A stretch of 64,000 nt of DNA from Fundicoccus ignavus (lineage in GTDB: Bacteria; Bacillota; Bacilli; Lactobacillales; Aerococcaceae): positions 1 to 64,000 of the forward strand of contig NZ_WJQT01000001.1 in NCBI RefSeq assembly GCF_009659375.1, written 5' to 3'. Both the position numbers and the translations under genes were made by a program. Shown in pieces: positions 7,223-15,616 of this stretch. How positions within the stretch are numbered: position 1 is the first letter of the stretch; every line of letters starts with the position of its first letter. The notes beneath the pieces were generated by a model. It made no database searches and was not told where the DNA came from. It saw only the letters and a program-made list of their open reading frames with translations.

Positions 7223-8854
7223 ATGATATCAAAAGCTAGAAAGTTCGTTCAATCATTTGTTGCATTAGCTTTGTCGTTTTCTATATTAGCTCCCGTAGCT
7301 AGTGTGAGCGCACAAGATGAGAATGTACTACGTGTACAAACAGATGTAGAAATTGCATCACTGGATCCAAACATTGCGACAGATGGGACTTCGATGGAAG
7401 CCATCGCAGCCATCCAAGAAGGATTAATGACGCGGAATCAAGATGGCGAGTTTGTAGAGGCAGCCGCTGAAAGTTATGACGTAAGTGATGACGGTACAGT
7501 TTATACGTTCAAATTGCGTGAAGATGCTGTTTGGTCGAATGGGACTGCAGTGACGGCACATGACTTCGTCTATAGTTGGCAAAGATTAGCAGATCCTGCA
7601 ACAGCAGCTGAGTATTCATTTATTCTAGATACGGCAGGCGTGAAGAACGCAGCAGCGGTTACTGCTGGAGATGTGGATAAAGCTGAATTAGGTGTTGTGG
7701 CGCTTGATGATTACACCTTGGAAGTGACTTTAGAGATTGCGACACCTTATTTCATTAGTTTGATGGCATTCTCACCTTTCTTCCCAATTAACCAAGATTT
7801 CTACGAGTCAACAGATGGCCAATTTGCAACGTCGCCTGAGACGACTATTTCAAATGGAGCCTTTATTCTATCAGGCTATACACCGGCTGGTTCAACAACA
7901 GATTTAACGAAGAACCCAGATTATTACGATGTAGCGAGCATTGCTTTAGATGGCATTCGTTTCCAAGTAATTAAAGATTCACAACAAGCGGTATTAGCTT
8001 ACCAGACTGACCAGTTAGATATTACAAACATTTCGGGCGAGCAAGTGACGTTATTCTCTGCTGACCCAGAGTTCCGTTCTGTTGAGCAAGGTTACATGTG
8101 GTTTATTTCGCCTAATGAGTTAAATGAAGATTTAGCCAATGTTGATTTGAGATTAGCTTTAGGTAAAGCTTTTGACCGTGATGTGATTGCTAATAATGTC
8201 TTGAAAGACGGTTCGCTACCAGCTGCTTACTTCATTCCACAATTATTAGCTGCAGGTCCAGACGGCACAGATTTCCGTGATGCTGCAGGGCGTGATTTAC
8301 TAGCGTCAAACGCTGAGGAAGCTGTCGTTCATTATGAAGCGGCCAAAGAAGCATTGGGCAAAGATAGCTTTACTCTGAGATTACTTGTTGAAGACACAGA
8401 AGCGTCCATTAACGTTGCACAATCTTTAGAAGCGCAAATCGAAGCGACATTACCGGGTGTGGATATTCAGATTGAACAAACGCCTAAGAAAAACCGTTTA
8501 GATCGCATGCGTGAAGGGGACTTTGATTTAGGGCTTACACGTTGGGGACCAGATTACGCAGATCCTACAACTTACTTACAATTGTTAATCACGGATAGTA
8601 GCTACAACGATGCGCGTTATTCAAACGAACAATTTGATGCGGACTATGTGTCGATTCAAACGGGTGACCTTGTATTAGATGAGGCAGCTCGTTTTGATAA
8701 GATGATTGAAATGGAAGCTTTGGCACTGTCTGAAGCAGGTGTTTTACCAGTATATCAAGCAGCGTCAGCAGTATTGTTAAAAGCAAATGTTGATCAAATT
8801 GGTTTCTATACAACAGGAACACCACGCGTCTTCAAATATGCTGTGAAACAGTAA
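7223..8854 (+). CDS. oppA: Oligopeptide ABC transporter substrate-binding protein
   Basis: The 543-aa protein is an SBP_bac_5 peptide receptor: ASLDPNIATDG at the N-terminus, the family segment DVSDDGTVYTFKLREDAVWS followed by NG, then AHDFVYSWQRLADP. A signal peptide ends VSA at about 28-30 before QDENVLRV. It carries no lipobox cysteine, unlike typical Gram-positive OppA lipoproteins. RBS AAGGAGG precedes it. It is separated from oppB by 154 nt holding a stem-loop that may give more OppA than permease. It binds peptides for the OppBCDF importer; whether the role is nutritional or signalling cannot be read. Confidence 0.93.
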   Translation: MISKARKFVQSFVALALSFSILAPVASVSAQDENVLRVQTDVEIASLDPNIATDGTSMEAIAAIQEGLMTRNQDGEFVEAAAESYDVSDDGTVYTFKLREDAVWSNGTAVTAHDFVYSWQRLADPATAAEYSFILDTAGVKNAAAVTAGDVDKAELGVVALDDYTLEVTLEIATPYFISLMAFSPFFPINQDFYESTDGQFATSPETTISNGAFILSGYTPAGSTTDLTKNPDYYDVASIALDGIRFQVIKDSQQAVLAYQTDQLDITNISGEQVTLFSADPEFRSVEQGYMWFISPNELNEDLANVDLRLALGKAFDRDVIANNVLKDGSLPAAYFIPQLLAAGPDGTDFRDAAGRDLLASNAEEAVVHYEAAKEALGKDSFTLRLLVEDTEASINVAQSLEAQIEATLPGVDIQIEQTPKKNRLDRMREGDFDLGLTRWGPDYADPTTYLQLLITDSSYNDARYSNEQFDADYVSIQTGDLVLDEAARFDKMIEMEALALSEAGVLPVYQAASAVLLKANVDQIGFYTTGTPRVFKYAVKQ

Positions 8855-8871
8855 AGATAAGCTAAAGTTAG

Positions 8872-8960
8872 ATAAGCAATAGAAGTCAGAAAGTTTTCTA
8901 AACATGTTATCTGAGCGTTCATGCTGATAAGATGTAGAACTCTTTTCTGGCTTTGCTTAT
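8872..8960 (+). terminator. Imperfect stem-loop between oppA and oppB
   Basis: ATAAGCAA plus AGTCAGAAAG (within 8873-8893) is complementary to CTTTTCTGGCTTTGCTTAT (within 8942-8960), with a long loop. It is followed by TTTCT rather than a clean T run. It may act as a partial terminator or 3'-end stabiliser, common between receptor and permease genes. Confidence 0.45.
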
Positions 8961-9008
8961 TTCTAGCGTTCAAGTAGCTTCAACAACTTCTAGAAAGGAT
9001 CTATCTTT

Positions 9009-9941
9009 ATGAGTAAGTATTTAATTAAACGCGTGTTGATTTCACTTGCGACATTATTGTTAATTGTCTTTATTCTATTTATGCTATTGCAATTTATGCC
9101 AGGGTCTCCCTTTAATGATGAACGTATCACGCCAGAGCAAAGAGAATTAATGAATATTCGTTATGGTTTGGATAAGCCTGTTTTGGTGCAATTCTTTAAT
9201 TATGTTAAGAGTATGTTGTCAGGTGATTTAGGCGTTTCTTATTCAATTTCACGTGACGTACCTGTGACCACCTTATTGCAAAGTCGATTGCCGATTTCCT
9301 TTGAATTAGGATTCTGGGCTGTCATTGTTGGGACAGCATCTGGTTTAGTGTTCGGGACGATTGCAGCTTTTAATCAGAATTCGATTTGGGATACATTGTC
9401 AACTTTACTTTCTGTAATTGGTGTAAGTGTGCCTTCTTATGTCTTTGCCTTGGGCTTGTCTTATTATTTCGGTTTCCAGTGGCGTATCTTTCCGATTCTA
9501 TTCAATTTGAATGATAAAGCGATGAGTATGGTCTTGCCTGTTGTTGCCTTAAGTTTGTTTACGATGGCTTCGATTGCGCGCTTCACTCGAACGGAAATGA
9601 TTGAAGTGCTGCAATCGGATTATATTCAACTTGCGGAAAGTAAAGGTGTGACGGGGACACGCTTATTGTTTAAGCATGTATTGCGTAATGCCAGTATTCC
9701 GATTTTAACGGTGCTAGCTCCCTTAGTGGTCGGGCTAATGACAGGTTCAATGGTTGTTGAGCAAATATTCTCCATACCTGGTTTAGGGCAGTTACTCGTT
9801 CAAGCAATTCAGTCGAATGACTTCAACATTGTGATGGGGATATCGTTTATCTATTCAGCATTATTTATCTTTGTGATGTTAGTGGTAGATATACTATATG
9901 GTGTGTTAGATCCACGAATTCGCGTAACGGGAGGAGAATAA
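9009..9941 (+). CDS. oppB: Oligopeptide ABC transporter permease
   Basis: The 310-aa protein begins with a membrane helix (residues about 9-29) and has the OppB/DppB architecture. The N-terminal MSKYLIKRVLISL is followed by a loop with PGSPF and RYGLDKPV. The C-terminal six-helix core carries the EAA-like segment (QLAESKGVTGTRLLFKHVLRNA). RBS AGAAAGGAT lies about 8 nt upstream. It pairs with OppC in the membrane; oppC starts 3 nt after its stop codon. Confidence 0.95.
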   Translation: MSKYLIKRVLISLATLLLIVFILFMLLQFMPGSPFNDERITPEQRELMNIRYGLDKPVLVQFFNYVKSMLSGDLGVSYSISRDVPVTTLLQSRLPISFELGFWAVIVGTASGLVFGTIAAFNQNSIWDTLSTLLSVIGVSVPSYVFALGLSYYFGFQWRIFPILFNLNDKAMSMVLPVVALSLFTMASIARFTRTEMIEVLQSDYIQLAESKGVTGTRLLFKHVLRNASIPILTVLAPLVVGLMTGSMVVEQIFSIPGLGQLLVQAIQSNDFNIVMGISFIYSALFIFVMLVVDILYGVLDPRIRVTGGE

Positions 9942-9943
9942 CG

Positions 9944-11005
9944 ATGACAGAGCAACAAGTAAATGCACACAAACAGACTTATAATTTTCTTCCGGATGAC
10001 TTTGAGTGGGCCGATAAATCACAAGATGCTCATGAACAGGAAATCTATGTCAGGGAATCTGCTTTTAAGCAATTCCTGGTGAAGTTTTCTAAGAATAAAG
10101 GATCCGTATTCGGCCTGGTTTTTATTATCACCATTGTTTTCTTTGCCTTGCTTGGACCTTATATGAATGACTTCGGTTCAAACGAACAGATTATTGGCAA
10201 TGAGAGTATGGCACCGAGAGTACCATTCCTAGAAAACTTCGGTATTCTGGATGGTGGACAAACCTTGAAAGCTTCAACTGGTTCAATGGTTATCAACAAA
10301 TATGAAACAAATCCCAATGCAGCAGATACTTATTATTGGTTTGGGAGTGATGTTTTAGGTCGTGATATCTTTACCAGAACTTGGGAAGGCACGCGTATCT
10401 CTTTATACATTGCTTTGGTTGCGGTGATTGTCGACGTCTTAATCGGCATGACGTATGGTTTAATCTCAGGTTATTTCGGTGGGAAAGTTGATATGATCAT
10501 GCAGCGTTTACTTGAGATTCTGAATGGTATTCCAAGTTTGGTGATTGTGACGCTGTTGATTGTCGTGCTGCGACCAGGCATACTCAGTATTACAATCGCG
10601 ATTGCTTTAACGGGCTGGATTGGTATGTCACGAGTGGCAAGGGCTCAAATACTGAAGCTTAAAGATCGAGAATTTGTGCTGGCAGCTCGGACCTTAGGCG
10701 CAAAGCCAAGTACGCTTATATTCAAAGAGATATTACCGAATATCTTCGCTCAGCTTATTATCATGTCCATGTTTAGTGTACCCAATGCGATTTTTACAGA
10801 GTCATTCTTAGCCTTTATTGGTTTGGGTGTTCCAATGCCGAATGCTTCTTTGGGTTCCTTGATTAGCGATGCCTTCAAATCTTTCTTGAATGCGCCGTTT
10901 ATGATTATCCCGCCCGTGCTAGTCTTATCACTGACCATGTTAAGCTTTAACTTACTGGCAGATGGTCTGCGCGATGCGTTGGATCCAACTATGAAGGAGG
11001 TCTAA
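9944..11005 (+). CDS. oppC: Oligopeptide ABC transporter permease
   Basis: The 353-aa protein has a cytoplasmic N-terminal stretch of about 55 residues, a first helix (GLVFIITIVFFALLGPY), an external loop with YWFGSDVLGRDIFTR (a hallmark of OppC/DppC), then the permease core with AARTLGAKPSTLIFKEILPN. It is the second membrane subunit beside OppB. Spacing to oppD is 2 nt after an AAGGAGG. Confidence 0.95.
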   Translation: MTEQQVNAHKQTYNFLPDDFEWADKSQDAHEQEIYVRESAFKQFLVKFSKNKGSVFGLVFIITIVFFALLGPYMNDFGSNEQIIGNESMAPRVPFLENFGILDGGQTLKASTGSMVINKYETNPNAADTYYWFGSDVLGRDIFTRTWEGTRISLYIALVAVIVDVLIGMTYGLISGYFGGKVDMIMQRLLEILNGIPSLVIVTLLIVVLRPGILSITIAIALTGWIGMSRVARAQILKLKDREFVLAARTLGAKPSTLIFKEILPNIFAQLIIMSMFSVPNAIFTESFLAFIGLGVPMPNASLGSLISDAFKSFLNAPFMIIPPVLVLSLTMLSFNLLADGLRDALDPTMKEV

Positions 11006-11007
11006 TA

Positions 11008-12084
11008 ATGTCCCGTCAAAAAATTCTAGAAATGCGTGACTTGAGTGTCTCCTTTCGTACATCCCAGGGGCCAATTGAAACGATTCGCGGTGTAAACCTT
11101 GATTTGTATAAAGGGGAGACGCTTGCGATTGTGGGGGAATCCGGCTCTGGGAAATCAGTTACCGTCAAAACAATCATGGGGATTCTGGCTAATAATCAGC
11201 GAATTAATTCAGGCGTCATAGAATATAAGTATGAAGAGAATGGTCAGATTACGTCAATTGATTTGCTGAAAATCAGTAAGAAAGAGATGCGTCGCAAGTT
11301 TAATGGTAAACGGATTGCAATGGTCTTCCAAGATCCCATGACTTCGCTTAACCCTACTATGACGATTGGCGATCAGATTATGGAAGGGATGTTTATCCAC
11401 TACAACACACCTCGTAAAGAGGCGCGCCAGAAAGCTTTGAGTTTGCTTGAACTTGTTGGCATTACCAACGGCGAAGAACGGCTTGGGCAATATCCTCACC
11501 AATTATCTGGTGGTATGCGCCAAAGAATTGTTATCGCAATTGCGTTAGCATGTGACCCAGAAATTCTAATCTGTGATGAACCAACAACTGCTCTAGACGT
11601 AACCATCCAAGCCAAAATACTCGAACTAATCAAGGCGATTCAAGAAAAAACAGGTATTGCGGTTATTTATATCACACATGACTTAGGTGTGGTGGCTAAA
11701 GTAGCTGACTATGTCAATGTAATGTATGCTGGACGTATTATCGAACGCGGTACTGTCGATGATATCTTTTATGATCCAAAACATCCTTATACATGGGGCT
11801 TGTTATCAGCTATGCCTGACGTCAATACGAAATCAGATAAACTTTATGCGATTCCGGGAAATCCGCCAAACTTAGCCCATCATAAACAAGGTGATCCTTT
11901 CTATGTGCGAAATGAGTACGCATTAAATATTGATAAGCGTATTGATCCACCGGTTTTCCAAGTATCAGATACGCATTATGTCGCAAGTTGGTTAATGCAT
12001 AATAATGCACCCAAAATTGAAATGCCTCCTGAACTACAAGAAAGACTAGAACGAATGAAATTGGAGGCGAGCCACTATGACTAA
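11008..12084 (+). CDS. oppD: Oligopeptide ABC transporter ATP-binding protein
   Basis: The 358-aa ATPase has Walker [11 protein letters not shown] near residue 42, signature LSGGMRQR, Walker [15 protein letters not shown] and a switch histidine (YITHDLG). The oligopeptide/dipeptide C-terminal extension begins with [11 protein letters not shown]. It powers the Opp importer as a heterodimer with OppF. Its end overlaps the oppF start by 8 nt, implying coupled translation. Confidence 0.95.
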   Translation: MSRQKILEMRDLSVSFRTSQGPIETIRGVNLDLYKGETLAIVGESGSGKSVTVKTIMGILANNQRINSGVIEYKYEENGQITSIDLLKISKKEMRRKFNGKRIAMVFQDPMTSLNPTMTIGDQIMEGMFIHYNTPRKEARQKALSLLELVGITNGEERLGQYPHQLSGGMRQRIVIAIALACDPEILICDEPTTALDVTIQAKILELIKAIQEKTGIAVIYITHDLGVVAKVADYVNVMYAGRIIERGTVDDIFYDPKHPYTWGLLSAMPDVNTKSDKLYAIPGNPPNLAHHKQGDPFYVRNEYALNIDKRIDPPVFQVSDTHYVASWLMHNNAPKIEMPPELQERLERMKLEASHYD

Positions 12085-13030
12085 ATATCAACAACCTTTA
12101 TTAGAAGTTAAAAACTTGAAACAACACTTTAAAGTGAGTAAGAATTTTACTGTGAAAGCTGTTGATGGTGTGAGCTTTCATATAAATCCAGGTGAAACAT
12201 ATGGTTTAGTAGGTGAGTCTGGTTCTGGTAAATCAACGATTGGACGCTCAATTATTCGCTTATATAACCCAACATCGGGTTCAATCTTATTTGATAATAA
12301 AGAAATTGCAGGTAAGTTAGATAAAGAACGTGATACTATGCTGCGTACGAACATGCAAATGATCTTCCAAGATCCAATGGCTAGTTTAAATCCACGTAAA
12401 AAAATTATTGAGATTATCACACAAGGTTTGGATATTCAGAATATGTATCCATCAAAAACTGAAAGAGAAGCGAAAGGTTTGGAAATTCTTGAACGTGTAG
12501 GTTTATCGCGTGAATTTGCTAACCGTTATCCGCACCAATTCTCAGGCGGACAGAGACAACGGGTTGGGATTGCTAGAGCTTTGATTATGAATCCGCAATT
12601 GATTATTGCAGATGAGTCAATAAGTGCTTTGGATGTGTCGATTCAAGCTCAAATTGTAAACTTGATGAAAGATATTCAAGAAGAAACCAAAGTATCTTAT
12701 TTATTCATTGCACATGACTTGTCAATGGTAAAGTATATTTCAGATCGTATTGGTGTCTTGCATCAAGGTCACTTGTTAGAGACGGGTACGACAGATGAAA
12801 TTTTCGCGAATCCAATTCATCCTTACACACGTTCGTTGCTATCAGCGATTCCTCATCCGAATCCACGTCTTGAGAAACATCGTGTTGCCCTGCATTATGA
12901 TTATGCTGGCAGTGGATTTAATTACGCATTAGGAGAAGAACATAAGATTTCGGATACGCATTCTGTTTGGTTAGAGCCAGCGAAGCGTGACCAAGTGATT
13001 CAAGAAGCGAAAAATCATCCAATTGTATAA
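12077..13030 (+). CDS. oppF: Oligopeptide ABC transporter ATP-binding protein
   Basis: The 317-aa ATPase has Walker [13 protein letters not shown] near residue 42, signature FSGGQRQRVGIARAL and Walker B LIIADESISALDV (DES in place of DEP, common in OppF). The C-terminal extension is PHPNPRLEKHR. RBS GGAGGCGAGCC overlaps the end of oppD. It completes oppABCDF; a terminator follows 11 nt after its stop codon. Confidence 0.95.
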   Translation: MTKYQQPLLEVKNLKQHFKVSKNFTVKAVDGVSFHINPGETYGLVGESGSGKSTIGRSIIRLYNPTSGSILFDNKEIAGKLDKERDTMLRTNMQMIFQDPMASLNPRKKIIEIITQGLDIQNMYPSKTEREAKGLEILERVGLSREFANRYPHQFSGGQRQRVGIARALIMNPQLIIADESISALDVSIQAQIVNLMKDIQEETKVSYLFIAHDLSMVKYISDRIGVLHQGHLLETGTTDEIFANPIHPYTRSLLSAIPHPNPRLEKHRVALHYDYAGSGFNYALGEEHKISDTHSVWLEPAKRDQVIQEAKNHPIV

Positions 13031-13041
13031 TAATGATTAAG

Positions 13042-13070
13042 GAGATGGTGGAAACACTGTCTCTTTTTTT
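13042..13070 (+). terminator. Terminator of the opp operon
   Basis: GAGATGGTG (13042-13050) pairs with CACTGTCTC (13055-13063) over nine positions with two G-U pairs across a GAAA loop, followed by TTTTTTT. Confidence 0.8.
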
Positions 13071-13078
13071 ATTGTGTA

Positions 13079-13165
13079 AGGGTTATAAGTTTTATGTTGG
13101 TTTACCGTGTTTATGCTTCGCTCAACTCATTGTTTTTCCAAGGCGGTGGTCGCTTTCAAAGCTTT
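13079..13165 (+). repeat. Dispersed element family I, partial copy (left arm)
   Basis: The segment runs from GGGTTATAAGTTTTATG through GCTTCGCTCAACTCATTG to CCAAGGCGGTGGTCGC and matches the left half of the elements at 34700 and 53328. The right half is absent; the 42-bp hairpin array follows about 20 nt later. No coding capacity. Confidence 0.75.
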
Positions 13166-13184
13166 TTCGGGCTTTATAGTCTAA

Positions 13185-13394
13185 TCTGGCCGAAAGTCCC
13201 GAACAATCGGCTAGATAAAGGCATATTCTAGCCGAAGGTCCCGAACAATCGACTAGATAAAGGCATATTCTAGCCGAAGGTCCCAAACAATCGACTAGAT
13301 AAAGGCATATTCTAGCCGAAGGTCCTGAACAATCGGCTAGATAAAGGTGTAATCTAGCCGAAGGTCACGCACAATCAACTAGAGTAACCGAACC
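13185..13394 (+). repeat. Tandem array of five 42-bp hairpin units
   Basis: Five head-to-tail units begin at 13185, 13227, 13269, 13311 and 13353. Each starts with TCTAGCCGA (first unit TCTGGCCGA), has about 12 nt (AGGTCCCGAACAA), then TCGGCTAGA or a close variant (TCGACTAGA), then an AAAGGCATAT-like tail. The two nonamers are inverted repeats, so each unit can fold into a stem-loop. There are no unique spacers, so it is not a CRISPR array. A single related hairpin lies at 53692. Confidence 0.88.
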
Positions 13395-13541
13395 ATTTTT
13401 TCTAGCAAGAAAACCAATGAAATAATCGTTTCAAAAGCCTTCGCTCTAGCATGAGCAATCCACTGGCTCAGCTATATCTATTATACCAAGCAGCTTTTTT
13501 CGAAATAGGAGGAGACTTTGATAAGTATTTTGAAAAAGGGG
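13395..13541. other. Gap without recognised gene
   Basis: AT-rich sequence between the hairpin array and the promoter at 13542. It contains GCTCTAGCATGAGC-like short palindromes but no ORF with a ribosome-binding site and no recognised RNA. Confidence 0.4.
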
Positions 13542-13570
13542 TTGTAATTGATTAAAAGATGAGTTATATT
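13542..13570 (+). promoter_or_regulatory. Sigma-A promoter of the Ile-leader/livJ-like transcript
   Basis: TTGTAA (13542-13547) and TATATT (13565-13570) have a 17-nt spacer. Transcription would begin near 13577, about 40 nt before the leader peptide start. Confidence 0.65.
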
Positions 13571-13615
13571 AATATCAGATTAGAAAACATTAACATTAGT
13601 TAAGGAAGTTTACTC

Positions 13616-13678
13616 ATGAAAACATTAAACGCACAAAACATTATTATTATTATTAATATGAGGGCTATGTATTTATAG
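13616..13678 (+). CDS. Leader peptide with five consecutive isoleucines (attenuator)
   Basis: The ORF encodes the 20-residue peptide MKTLNAQNIIIIINMRAMYL. RBS AAGGAAG (13603-13609) is 6 nt upstream. The five ATT codons at 13640-13654 would stall a ribosome when charged tRNA-Ile is scarce. A cascade of alternative helices and a perfect terminator hairpin follow before a branched-chain amino acid binding protein gene. This is the classical layout of a cis-acting attenuator peptide. It has no expected function beyond being translated. The homopolymeric run, the RBS and the downstream RNA are seen directly; regulation is inferred. Confidence 0.8.
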   Translation: MKTLNAQNIIIIINMRAMYL

Positions 13679-13772
13679 AAATTCTATAAAATATACAGTC
13701 CTATTCGTGCATGTAATGATGAATGGGACTTCCTAACGGGCCACCCATTCTTTATTGAATGGGTGGTTTTTT
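13662..13772 (+). promoter_or_regulatory. Ile-responsive attenuator: alternative helices and terminator
   Basis: Four competing pairings are visible. Helix 0:1 pairs 13662-13678 (end of the leader ORF) with 13684-13701. Helix 1:2 pairs AGTCCTATTC (13697-13706) with GAATGGGACT (13721-13730). Helix 2:3 pairs GAATGGG (13721-13727) with CCCATTC (13744-13750). Helix 3:4 is the terminator CCACCCATTC (13741-13750) with GAATGGGTGG (13757-13766), followed by TTTTTT. A ribosome at the stop codon blocks 0:1, allowing 1:2 and the terminator. A ribosome stalled on Ile codons allows 0:1, freeing segment 2 to pair with 3 and prevent termination. Confidence 0.7.
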
Positions 13773-13833
13773 ATTTAGCTATCAACTAATCAAAGCGGCT
13801 ATTAGCCAGCAAAAATTATAGGAGGAACACAGC

Positions 13834-15018
13834 ATGAATTTAAGAAAATTTGGGGTAAAATTACTAGCAGGTTTAACGTTATTATCGGCAACAGCACCAA
13901 CAACAGCAGCTTTCGCACAAGAGGACAAAGAACCGATTTTAGTAGGTGCCAACTATGAATTATCAGGCTATTCTGCATCGTACGGGGTGGCGTTATTTGA
14001 AGCCTTAGAATTAGCAGTTGAGCAAGTAAATGCGAATGGCGGTTTATTAGATGGACGTCCTGTTGAATTGGTTTACGCTGATAACCAGTCAGATAAAACT
14101 GAAACAGTTTCAGTAGCAACAAAATTAATTGAAGATGGTGTCGTCGCGATTGTAGGACCTGGCGCAACTGACGTTGCAATGGTGCAAAGTCAAATTATTG
14201 AAGATGCTGGCGTTCCAACTTTAATTCCTGCTGCAACAGCGGACCATTTAACGACTAATCCTGAAGGCGATGTTTATAACTATTTATTCCGTTTAGCCTC
14301 GACATATACTTTCCAAGCCAATGCAGCAGCGCGTTTCGCACAAGATCAATTTGGTGCAACTAAAGCAGTTGTGTTAGTCGATCAATCAAATGACTATTCT
14401 GTTGGACAAGCGGGACCTTTCGTTGAGGAGTTTGAACGTTTAGGTGGTGAGATTGTCCGCGAAGAATCTTACACAGGCGGCGAAACAGATTTCATGGGAA
14501 TTCTGACAACGTTATTAGCGGAAGATTTCGATGTAATTTACCTACCTGCCTTTTATACAGAAGGTGGCTTGATCACGAAACAAGCGCGTGAGATGGGAAT
14601 TACTCAACCAATCTTAAGTGGTCATGGTTTCGCAAGTGATACATTAGTTGAATTAGCTGGTGCAGAAAACGCGACAGACCTCTACTATACGTCACATTTC
14701 CATACAGGTTCAGAGAGTCCAGTGGTTCAAGAGTTCATTGCAGCTTATGAAGCGAAATTCGGTAAAAAACCGGATACTTTTGGTGCTTTAGGTTACGATG
14801 CGGCTAATTTATTATTCCAAGCAATTGAAGACGCAGGCTCAACAGACCGCGACGCTGTACGTGACGCAATTGAGAACACCCAACAATTCGATGGTGTGAC
14901 AGGATCTTTCTCATTCGATGACTACCATAATGCTGTGAAAACAGCACCAATGCTTCACATGGTGAATGGTGAAATCGTAGACGTGTTTGAAGTTGATGGT
15001 TCAACTGTAACTGAATAA
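13834..15018 (+). CDS. Branched-chain amino acid ABC transporter substrate-binding protein (copy 1, Ile-leader controlled)
   Basis: The 394-aa protein is a LivJ-like type 1 periplasmic-binding protein: ILVGANYELSGYSASYG, ALELAVEQVNANGGLLDGR, VAIVGPGATDVAM, then the second lobe with TFGALGYDAANLL. The signal peptide ends AFA at about residues 26-28 and has no lipobox cysteine. RBS TAGGAGG precedes it. No permease or ATPase gene adjoins it; the only Liv core here is livHMGF at 42118. The Ile-run leader upstream suggests a receptor made when isoleucine is limiting, but ligand preference is inference. Confidence 0.88.
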   Translation: MNLRKFGVKLLAGLTLLSATAPTTAAFAQEDKEPILVGANYELSGYSASYGVALFEALELAVEQVNANGGLLDGRPVELVYADNQSDKTETVSVATKLIEDGVVAIVGPGATDVAMVQSQIIEDAGVPTLIPAATADHLTTNPEGDVYNYLFRLASTYTFQANAAARFAQDQFGATKAVVLVDQSNDYSVGQAGPFVEEFERLGGEIVREESYTGGETDFMGILTTLLAEDFDVIYLPAFYTEGGLITKQAREMGITQPILSGHGFASDTLVELAGAENATDLYYTSHFHTGSESPVVQEFIAAYEAKFGKKPDTFGALGYDAANLLFQAIEDAGSTDRDAVRDAIENTQQFDGVTGSFSFDDYHNAVKTAPMLHMVNGEIVDVFEVDGSTVTE

Positions 15019-15026
15019 ACTCAACA

Positions 15027-15058
15027 AATCTCAGGTTTAAATGTACCTGAGATTTTTT
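15027..15058 (+). terminator. Terminator of the first livJ-like gene
   Basis: AATCTCAGGT (15027-15036) pairs perfectly with ACCTGAGATT (15044-15053), followed by TTTTTT-rich sequence. Confidence 0.85.
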
Positions 15059-15274
15059 CTTTTCAAAATCACATCCCTTCCAAAATATTTCACAGTATTC
15101 TATAATTAAATCGACATAAGATAACGAATTTCACTTTATCTTTGTGCAAAAAGGTGCTACAATTAATCAAATAAGCATTGGAATAAATCCAATGCAATTT
15201 AATTTAGACAAAATAGATTCGAAATCGTATAATAATAAATTGTGCGATGATTCATGAAGGCAAGGGGGTAGAGA

Positions 15275-15385
15275 ATGTTAACGATTGAGGGCATAGAAAA
15301 GTCATTCGGTGACAACAAGGTTCTAAAAGGGATTGATCTAAAAGTCAACCGTGACGATGTTGTTGCGTTAATAGGTCCAAAATGA
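15275..15385 (+). pseudogene. Truncated ABC ATPase (N-terminal 36 residues)
   Basis: Starting with ATG after AGGGGGTAGAG, the reading frame gives MLTIEGIEKSFGDNKVLKG and continues to VVALIGPK before TGA. This is the first beta-sheet of a polar amino acid ABC ATPase (GlnQ type), cut exactly where Walker A should begin. The rest of the gene is missing. It is a remnant and cannot bind ATP. It joins another coding fragment within the ATGA at 15382-15385. Confidence 0.7.
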
Positions 15386-15540
15386 ACGAATTGCGTTCGC
15401 AAATTTATCGTTCTGTGATGATGACGCAAGGGCAACGGTTAATCTTAACGCCAGGTTGTGGAATACGTCACCCATATGAGGAAACAACGATTCAATTTAT
15501 TCAGAAAGTTATCAAAGAAACAGAAGCATTCATTAAATAA
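15382..15540 (+). pseudogene. C-terminal fragment of an unidentified protein
   Basis: An open stretch of 52 codons ends at TAA 15538-15540. It reads MNELRSQIYRSVMMTQGQRL, then ILTPGCGIRHPYEETTIQF and a helical tail. The LILTPGCG-like segment followed by a helix resembles the C-terminus of uroporphyrinogen-decarboxylase/MetE-like TIM-barrel methyltransferases, but this is a weak match from memory. It is probably the 3' end of a deleted gene fused by deletion to the ATPase remnant. A hairpin at 15553-15579 could be its old terminator. Confidence 0.5.
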
Positions 15541-15552
15541 AATGACTGTAGT

Positions 15553-15579
15553 AGGCCTCGAGTTTTCGGGGCTTATTTT
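15553..15579 (+). terminator. Terminator-like hairpin after the gene remnants
   Basis: GCCTCG (15555-15560) pairs with CGGGGC (15567-15572) across AGTTTT and is followed by TTATTTT. Confidence 0.5.
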
Positions 15580-15616
15580 GTTAGGGAAAGTAAAACGTAT
15601 TCATTTCGAAAAGTCA

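Noticed and set aside
13185-13394. Possible CRISPR array
   Set aside because: The 42-bp units are directly contiguous with no unique spacers, each unit is itself a hairpin, and no cas genes are present.
13079-13540. An insertion sequence in the repeat-rich gap
   Set aside because: No transposase fragment, no terminal inverted repeats with target duplication; the content is explained by repeat family I and the hairpin array.
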